Assembly: GCA_031396305.1 (NCBI GenBank)
Contig: JANNKM010000438.1
Span: forward strand, 1-13,284
Origin: JAEMQF01 sp031396305
GTDB taxonomy: Bacteria; Pseudomonadota; Gammaproteobacteria; Burkholderiales; Burkholderiaceae_C
Length of the DNA: 13,284 nt
Reading direction: 5' to 3'
Positions 7,976 through 13,284 of this stretch are shown in pieces. Below the pieces are notes generated by a model. It did not search any database. It had not been told where the DNA came from and saw nothing but the letters and a program-made list of their open reading frames with translations. Made by a program: the position numbers and the translations under genes. Positions within the stretch are counted from its first letter, which is position 1. Each line of letters opens with the position of its first letter.

Positions 7976-10204
7976 TCAGGCCAGGACCTGGCCGCGCGCG
8001 TTCAAGCGCTCACGGCGCCGGAAGGCGCGCCAGCCCAGCACGAAGAGCAGCACGACGAGCGCCACCAACAGCACCGGCGGCCACCAGGTGGGCCGGTTCC
8101 ACTGCGCGAGTTTCGCTGCGCGCTGCGCCGGGTCGAGCCGGTAGTACTTGGCCATGTCGCGAATCATGATCGTCGGTTTGCCGTTGTAGAGCCACTGCTG
8201 GTAGGCCCCCGAGGCGAAGGGAAAGTAGCCGAACGACCACACGGCGTCTTGCTGCGCCATGGCGACCATTTCGTCGATCACCTTTTGCTTGGCAGGGCCG
8301 TCGTCCATCAGCTGCAGCATCTTGTAGCGCCTGTCGTACTCCGGATTTTCATAGTTCGCGGTGTTCTCGCCGTCGACCTTGGCCTTCGAGTTCGGGCCGT
8401 AGAGCAGGAACAGAAAATTCTCCGCGTCCGGGTAGTCCGCCAGCCAGCCCCAGAAAAAAATCTGCTGCTTGCCCTTGCGCATCTTGTCCTGGAACTGGTT
8501 GTAGTCAGTGGCGCGAATTTCCAGCTGCACGCCGAGCTTTGCGTACTGCTTGACCATCCAGTCGAGTTCCGACTTGATCTCGGGCGTGGGAACGCGCTGG
8601 TAGTCGTAGTTCAGCACGAGCGGCGTGCCACTCACGGCGTCACGCCCGTTCGGGTAGCCGGCCTCGGCGAGCAGGCGCTTTGCGTCATCCAAGGGCCGGC
8701 GCACGATGCGGCCGTCCACGACGCGGTGCGTCATCGTGTTCACGCCCTCGATCGTGCCGTGCCGCGAGCCGAACAGGCCACCGGGCAAGGGGCCCATCGC
8801 GGCCTCACCGCCCTTTTTCGGGAAGATCCGGCTGTACTCCTCCCAGTCAATGGCGATCGACAAGGCCTGGCGCAGTTTCCGGTTCTTCGCCTGCTGCTCC
8901 GGCGTGGCGCCCTTGCCGATCACCGGGTCGAGCCAGTTGAACCCGACGTACCAGTTCGAGATGTCAACGGTGCGCGGCAACTTGAAGCCCTTCTCGGTGA
9001 ACTCCTTGTTCACGCGCGCCGAGTCAGCCATGTCGAGTGCGTATTCGACGCCGTACTCGAAGCGTTCTATTTCGGGCACGTCAAAGTGGCCCTGCACGAA
9101 CTTCGCCTTCAGTGGCACAGCTTCCTTTTCGGCCTTGAACACCAGCGTGTCGATGAATGGCATGGTCTTGCCGCAATCGGCGAGCAGTCCCAGGCCCTTG
9201 TCCTCCGGCATTCCCTCGCACGGATAGGGCTCGCCGCGATAGTTCGGGTTGCGCTTGAGCACATGGCGCCGGTCTTGCACATAGTCCACCAGCATGTAGG
9301 GCCCGCTGCCCACCGGCCAGACGTTCAGCGTCAGGCCATTGCGCGCCATCCCCGGCTGCGCGTAGAACTTGTCGGCCTCCCACGGCACCGGCGCGGTGAA
9401 CGGCATTGCCAGCCAATATTTCCACTGCGGGTACTTGCCATGCAGGCGGATGCGCAGCGTATGGCTGTCCAGCGCCACCGCGCCTTCGAGCGGAAACTTG
9501 CGAAAGTCCAGAAAGGGTTTGTCGAGGTCGGCAGGGTCGAGACTGCTGCGCAGTTTCTTGTCTTCGGCGCGAATCAGCGCGCCGTAGTCCTTCAACCCGA
9601 TGACGTATTCGGAGAAGGTGGCGTAGACCGGCGCCTGGATGCGCGTTGTCGCGTGGCGCTTGATGGCGTAGACAAAATCTTGCGCCACCACTTCGCGCGT
9701 TCCCAGTTCCGCAAATTGCAGCGGTGAGCGCCTGTCACCCAGTTCGCCCGGCAGCATCGAGTGGTAGCGATGGTTGCCCTGGGCGTCCACGGCGAACGCC
9801 GGGTGCGGCGCGTACTTCACACCGCGCTTGATGGCGATGTCATACACACTCTCCGCGATCAAGTCACCGGGGGCGTCGTCGGGCAGCGGCTTGCCGGACT
9901 TGTCGAGATAGCGCGGCGCGACGATTTCCGTGGCGAGTTTCGGAATCAGCGTGTACGGCCGCTTCAAGTAGTGATAGCCATAGAGTGGCTCATACACCTG
10001 AAACGTGATCGGCGTTTCATTGTTCGAGTAAGACGCCGTCGGGTCGAGGTAGCGCGGCGAGCGCTCGGCGAATGCCGAGAAAAGGGTGTTTGTCGACTCG
10101 GCGCCGTCGGGGTGGGGGCTGTTGTTGCAACCGGCCATTGCGGCGAGCGTCAGCGCAAGGGCTGCTTTTCGCACTGTGCCTGGCCTTGTCCACCCACCCA
10201 CCAT
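7976..10204 (-). CDS. Peptide-type ABC substrate-binding lipoprotein with C-terminal membrane anchor
   Basis: This is the extracytoplasmic binding protein (family 5, as DppA/OppA/YejA) of the importer. From ATG 10204 it has 742 residues, against roughly 535-605 for those relatives. Family features include ITFQVYEPLYGYHYLKRPYT near the N-terminus, VVAQDFVYAIKRHAT, GSGPYMLVDYVQDRRHVLKR, RKLRQALSIAIDWEEYSRIF, and FFWGWLADYPDAENFLFLLY in the second lobe. A short basic stretch and hydrophobic core end in AAMAGC, so Cys26 is a plausible lipidation site. The C-terminus adds a membrane span (about 704-725, PPVLLVALVVLLFVLGW) followed by RAFRRRER, so the protein may be anchored at both ends. The frame stays open to an ATG at 10312, but those 36 residues are read through the intergenic repeat and are unlikely to be made. 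GTG 10174, closer to the signal sequence, is another possible start. It is the first gene of the operon. Confidence 0.9.
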   Translation of the reverse strand: MVGGWTRPGTVRKAALALTLAAMAGCNNSPHPDGAESTNTLFSAFAERSPRYLDPTASYSNNETPITFQVYEPLYGYHYLKRPYTLIPKLATEIVAPRYLDKSGKPLPDDAPGDLIAESVYDIAIKRGVKYAPHPAFAVDAQGNHRYHSMLPGELGDRRSPLQFAELGTREVVAQDFVYAIKRHATTRIQAPVYATFSEYVIGLKDYGALIRAEDKKLRSSLDPADLDKPFLDFRKFPLEGAVALDSHTLRIRLHGKYPQWKYWLAMPFTAPVPWEADKFYAQPGMARNGLTLNVWPVGSGPYMLVDYVQDRRHVLKRNPNYRGEPYPCEGMPEDKGLGLLADCGKTMPFIDTLVFKAEKEAVPLKAKFVQGHFDVPEIERFEYGVEYALDMADSARVNKEFTEKGFKLPRTVDISNWYVGFNWLDPVIGKGATPEQQAKNRKLRQALSIAIDWEEYSRIFPKKGGEAAMGPLPGGLFGSRHGTIEGVNTMTHRVVDGRIVRRPLDDAKRLLAEAGYPNGRDAVSGTPLVLNYDYQRVPTPEIKSELDWMVKQYAKLGVQLEIRATDYNQFQDKMRKGKQQIFFWGWLADYPDAENFLFLLYGPNSKAKVDGENTANYENPEYDRRYKMLQLMDDGPAKQKVIDEMVAMAQQDAVWSFGYFPFASGAYQQWLYNGKPTIMIRDMAKYYRLDPAQRAAKLAQWNRPTWWPPVLLVALVVLLFVLGWRAFRRRERLNARGQVLA

Positions 10205-10223
10205 GAAACCGTCCCCAGGAAAA

Positions 10224-10303
10224 GCGCCCCCAGGCCGACGACATACGTCGTCCGCCCCCCGTGGGGGATGAGCAAAGTGGCAAAGCCACATTTGCTCATG
10301 AGC
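10224..10303 (-). repeat. Hairpin-rich intergenic repeat, copy B (inverted relative to copy A)
   Basis: Copy B fills most of the gap between the acyl-CoA ligase gene and the binding-protein start. Like copy A it holds three hairpins: ATGAGCAAA (10268-10276) with TTTGCTCAT (10291-10299), stacked on GTGGC/GCCAC with an AAA loop and one bulged base; a C-run/G-run hairpin (about 10254-10266); and a perfect GACGAC-ATAC-GTCGTC palindrome (10237-10252). The last two elements are nearly identical to copy A; the outer hairpin keeps its fold with different bases. Transcripts from the ligase gene must pass through it to reach the ABC operon, so it could attenuate or process such a transcript. That is inference. 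Confidence 0.75.
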
Positions 10304-10333
10304 CGGGATCATAAGGCCCGCCCGGCGCGCGAA

Positions 10334-11956
10334 TCAGCGTGGAAACATCTCGCGAAGTTTGAGCTTCCAGAATTTTCCGGTCGACGTGCGCGGCACGGCG
10401 GTGATGACCTCATAGCGTTCGGGCAGCTGCCACTTCGCGAAACCGTTGCCGAGCAAGTGGCGCGCGAGTTCCTCGGGGGTCGCCGTCTTGCCTGCTTTCC
10501 AGACGATGCACGCGAGCGGTCTTTCGCTCCACTTCGGGTCGGGAATCGCGATCACCGCGGCTTCGGCGATCGCGGCGTGCGCCATCAGTGCGTTTTCCAG
10601 GTCGACGGAACTGATCCACTCGCCTCCCGACTTGATGAGATCCTTGGTGCGATCGGTGATGCGCAAGAATCCAAGTTCATCCATCGTCGCCACGTCCCCG
10701 GTGCGCAGCCAGCCGTCGGCGGTGAACTTGTCGGGCGAGACCGGCACTTCATAGTACGAACCCGTGATGAACGGCCCGCGCACCTGCACCTCGCCCATCG
10801 ACTGGCCGTCGCGCGGCTGGTCGACACCGGCGTCGTCACGGATGCGCAATTCCACCAGCGGCAGCAGCACGCCTGCCATCGCCGCGCGGCGAAAGCGTTC
10901 GTCGTCACCGCTGCCCTGCAATTCGGCGCGCGGGTAGGACACGGTGGCCAGCGGCGACGTCTCCGTCATTCCCCAGCCCTGCAGCAACCACACACCGTGG
11001 CGTGCGAATGCCCGGATCAGCGACTCAGGCACGGCCGCCCCGCCGACGAGCGAGCGCATGCCCTGCGGCAGCTTCCAGCGTCCGGGCGCCTCAATCTGGG
11101 AGCGTTCCAGCGCCTGGATCAGGCCGAGCCAGATTGTCGGCACGCCCAGCGAAATCGTCGGCGGCTCGAGTTGCATCAGGTCGAGCAGATCGTCGGCGTG
11201 CAAATGCGGCCCAGGGAACACGATCTTCGTTCCCATCATCACCGCGGCATAGGGAATGCCCCAGCAGTTCGCGTGGAACATCGGCGTCACCGGCATCAGG
11301 CAATCGCTGCCGCGCAAGCCCCAGCAGTCGGCCAGGCAACCGACGAAGGTGTGCAACACCGTCGAGCGGTGCGAATACACCACGCCCTTGGGCCGGCCCG
11401 TCGTTCCCGAGGTGTAGCACATCGAGACGGCGTCGGTTTCTTCGTGCTCGGCGTAGGTCAACCCATCCGGGTCGGCCTGGACGAGCAGCTGCTCGTAGTC
11501 GTCAAATTCCGCACTCACGCCCGCGCCGGAAAACGGGAACACGATGACGCGCTCGAACGCATGCGCCCCAGCGAACTGGCGGTACAGCGGCAGCAGGATG
11601 TCATCGACGATCAGCAAGCGGTCGTTCGCGTCGTGTGCGATCCAGCCGATTTCCTCAGGCGCGAGCCGCAGGTTCAGCGTATGCATCACGCCGCCCGCCG
11701 CGGGGATGCCGAAGTAGCACTCCAGGTGTGCGTGGTGGTTCCAGCACAGCGTGGCCACGCGCTCGCCGCGCTTCAACCCGAGACGCTGCAACGCCGAAGC
11801 GAGCGCGCGGGTGCGCCGGTGGTATTGGCCGTATGTGTGGCGGCGCATGCTCTTGTCAGGCAGGCGCGAGACGATTTCATTGCCCGAGAACAGCGCTCCG
11901 GCACGATCCAGCAGGTGGTTCAGCGACAGGGGCACATCCATCATCGTCGAGCGCAT
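10334..11956 (-). CDS. AMP-forming fatty acyl-CoA ligase (AlkK/DmdB-like)
   Basis: This 540-residue enzyme belongs to the ANL superfamily: it activates a carboxylic acid with ATP to an acyl-adenylate and transfers it to coenzyme A. The adenylation motifs are complete: P-loop YTSGTTGRPKG (181-191), MTETSP (330-335), WLRTGD with D421, the hinge RTKDLIKSGGEW (436-447), and the catalytic C-terminal lysine in STGKFWK (K528). Length and motif wording fit the medium-chain AlkK group, which includes methylmercaptopropionate-CoA ligases. The acyl chain cannot be told from sequence alone, and no beta-oxidation genes are adjacent. There is no signal peptide, so it is cytoplasmic. The start is supported by a purine-rich Shine-Dalgarno sequence; two more ATG codons (11944, 11941) follow closely. 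It begins 37 nt after the acetyltransferase stop, so it may be co-transcribed with it. Confidence 0.92.
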   Translation of the reverse strand: MRSTMMDVPLSLNHLLDRAGALFSGNEIVSRLPDKSMRRHTYGQYHRRTRALASALQRLGLKRGERVATLCWNHHAHLECYFGIPAAGGVMHTLNLRLAPEEIGWIAHDANDRLLIVDDILLPLYRQFAGAHAFERVIVFPFSGAGVSAEFDDYEQLLVQADPDGLTYAEHEETDAVSMCYTSGTTGRPKGVVYSHRSTVLHTFVGCLADCWGLRGSDCLMPVTPMFHANCWGIPYAAVMMGTKIVFPGPHLHADDLLDLMQLEPPTISLGVPTIWLGLIQALERSQIEAPGRWKLPQGMRSLVGGAAVPESLIRAFARHGVWLLQGWGMTETSPLATVSYPRAELQGSGDDERFRRAAMAGVLLPLVELRIRDDAGVDQPRDGQSMGEVQVRGPFITGSYYEVPVSPDKFTADGWLRTGDVATMDELGFLRITDRTKDLIKSGGEWISSVDLENALMAHAAIAEAAVIAIPDPKWSERPLACIVWKAGKTATPEELARHLLGNGFAKWQLPERYEVITAVPRTSTGKFWKLKLREMFPR

Positions 11957-11962
11957 GCGTCG

Positions 11963-11970
11963 TCTCCCTT
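11963..11970 (-). promoter_or_regulatory. Ribosome binding site of the acyl-CoA ligase gene
   Basis: AAGGGAGA on the minus strand, 6 nt before ATG 11956, is a near-ideal Shine-Dalgarno sequence. It selects this start over the ATG codons at 11944 and 11941. Confidence 0.7.
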
Positions 11971-11993
11971 ATCAATGCGTCGAGTCGCGGCAA

Positions 11994-12541
11994 TCAAGGT
12001 GCGGCACCGGCGCGTGCCTCACAGCGCGCTGCGTGTTCCTGCTCGAGCATCGCCATCACGATCAGCGAGTCGTAGCCGGAATCGGTGCGCACCGATTCGC
12101 GCAGCCGACCTTCTTCGACAAATCCTTCGCTGCGATACAAGTTCTGGGCGCGCACATTGAGCGCCTTCACGTCGAGCCAGAAGCGGTGCGCACCCAAGTC
12201 GTCGAATGCCATTCTTGCGAGCAGCGTCAAACATGCCCGGCCCGCGCCGCGGCCCTGGCGCTGCGGCAACAGGACGATGCGCTTGAGTTCGATCGAGCGA
12301 TGCGGATTGCGGCAGCCTTGCAGAATCACGAAACCGGCTGCCGAGTAGTCTGCGCCCGCCTCGGCGATGAAATGGCGGAAGTCGGGAAAGCGCACGGCAC
12401 CTTCATGCTGGGTGCGATCCCACGGCGTGATGAACGGGCGATTGCGCGGATCCTGCTCGACGGAAATGACGAAGTCCAGGTCAGACAGCATCGTCGGGCG
12501 CAGCCTCACTTTCGGCGCGACTTTCGGCGCGCGCCCCTCGC

Positions 12542-12545
<4 letters not shown>
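11994..12545 (-). CDS. GNAT-family N-acetyltransferase
   Basis: This protein (183 residues from GTG 12545) is a small acetyltransferase of the GNAT fold, which moves acetyl from acetyl-CoA to an amine. The opening VRLRPTMLSDLDFVISVEQ is the usual first strand and helix. The acetyl-CoA loop is QGRGAG (97-102) after strand LKRIVLLPQ, and the C-terminal motif LNVRAQNLYRSEGFVEEGRL matches the RimI/RimJ-like half. The acceptor (a protein N-terminus, antibiotic or metabolite) cannot be predicted. The GTG overlaps the parE TGA in a GTGA junction, with GAGG 9 nt upstream, which suggests translational coupling to parE. Alternative starts are GTG 12509, which begins right at the conserved strand, and ATG 12491. 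Between the first two, codons for APKV occur twice in tandem. The last 15 or so residues are a low-complexity alanine/arginine tail. Confidence 0.85.

Positions 12546-13284
<739 letters not shown>

Noticed and set aside
7964..9727. 587-codon plus-strand open frame opposite the binding-protein gene
   Set aside because: It is entirely antisense to a gene with clear family motifs; its own translation shows none.
10308..10336. Possible sigma-70 promoter for the ABC operon (TATGAT on the minus strand at 10308-10313)
   Set aside because: The -10 box is good, but the best -35 at 18 nt (CTGATT) matches only three of six bases and lies in the ligase stop region. Not enough to call.
9761..12160. 799-codon plus-strand open frame across the binding-protein and ligase genes
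   Set aside because: It spans two genuine genes and the repeat on the opposite strand, and its composition is arginine/histidine-rich with no motif. It is an antisense artefact.

Overview
This is a 13.3 kb piece of a high-GC proteobacterial chromosome, most likely a betaproteobacterium of the order Burkholderiales. The taxonomic guess rests on the ParE sequence, the TonB N-terminus and a hairpin-rich intergenic repeat, all judged from memory of these families and not by a search. Every convincing gene is on the minus strand, so transcription runs from the right end to the left.

In order of transcription: (1) the 3' part of parE (topoisomerase IV subunit B), cut by the right edge; (2) a GNAT acetyltransferase whose GTG start overlaps the parE stop codon; (3) an AMP-forming acyl-CoA ligase with a good Shine-Dalgarno sequence; (4) a four-gene peptide-type ABC importer (very large substrate-binding lipoprotein, two permeases, one fused double ATPase) with 17-18 nt gaps between genes; (5) a 555-nt gap; (6) a TonB-dependent outer-membrane receptor with its own strong ribosome binding site, ending in two hairpins, the second a textbook intrinsic terminator; (7) the first 51 codons of a tonB-type energy transducer, cut by the left edge.

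Functionally the left 10 kb is about envelope uptake. The ABC system resembles the Yej/Opp/Dpp class of peptide importers and would move a periplasmic substrate into the cytoplasm. The receptor and TonB would bring a large or scarce ligand across the outer membrane. Whether the two serve one substrate is only an inference from adjacency. The right 3 kb (ParE, acetyltransferase, ligase) is housekeeping or general metabolism.

The most unusual structure is a pair of about 80-bp repeats in inverted orientation on either side of the ABC operon (3501-3583 and 10224-10303). They share a core with a perfect small palindrome. Each also carries an outer hairpin whose arms differ between copies but still pair. 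No RNA genes, CRISPR arrays, insertion sequences or phage genes were seen. I found no convincing novel system; the content is mostly ordinary, with several details worth checking.
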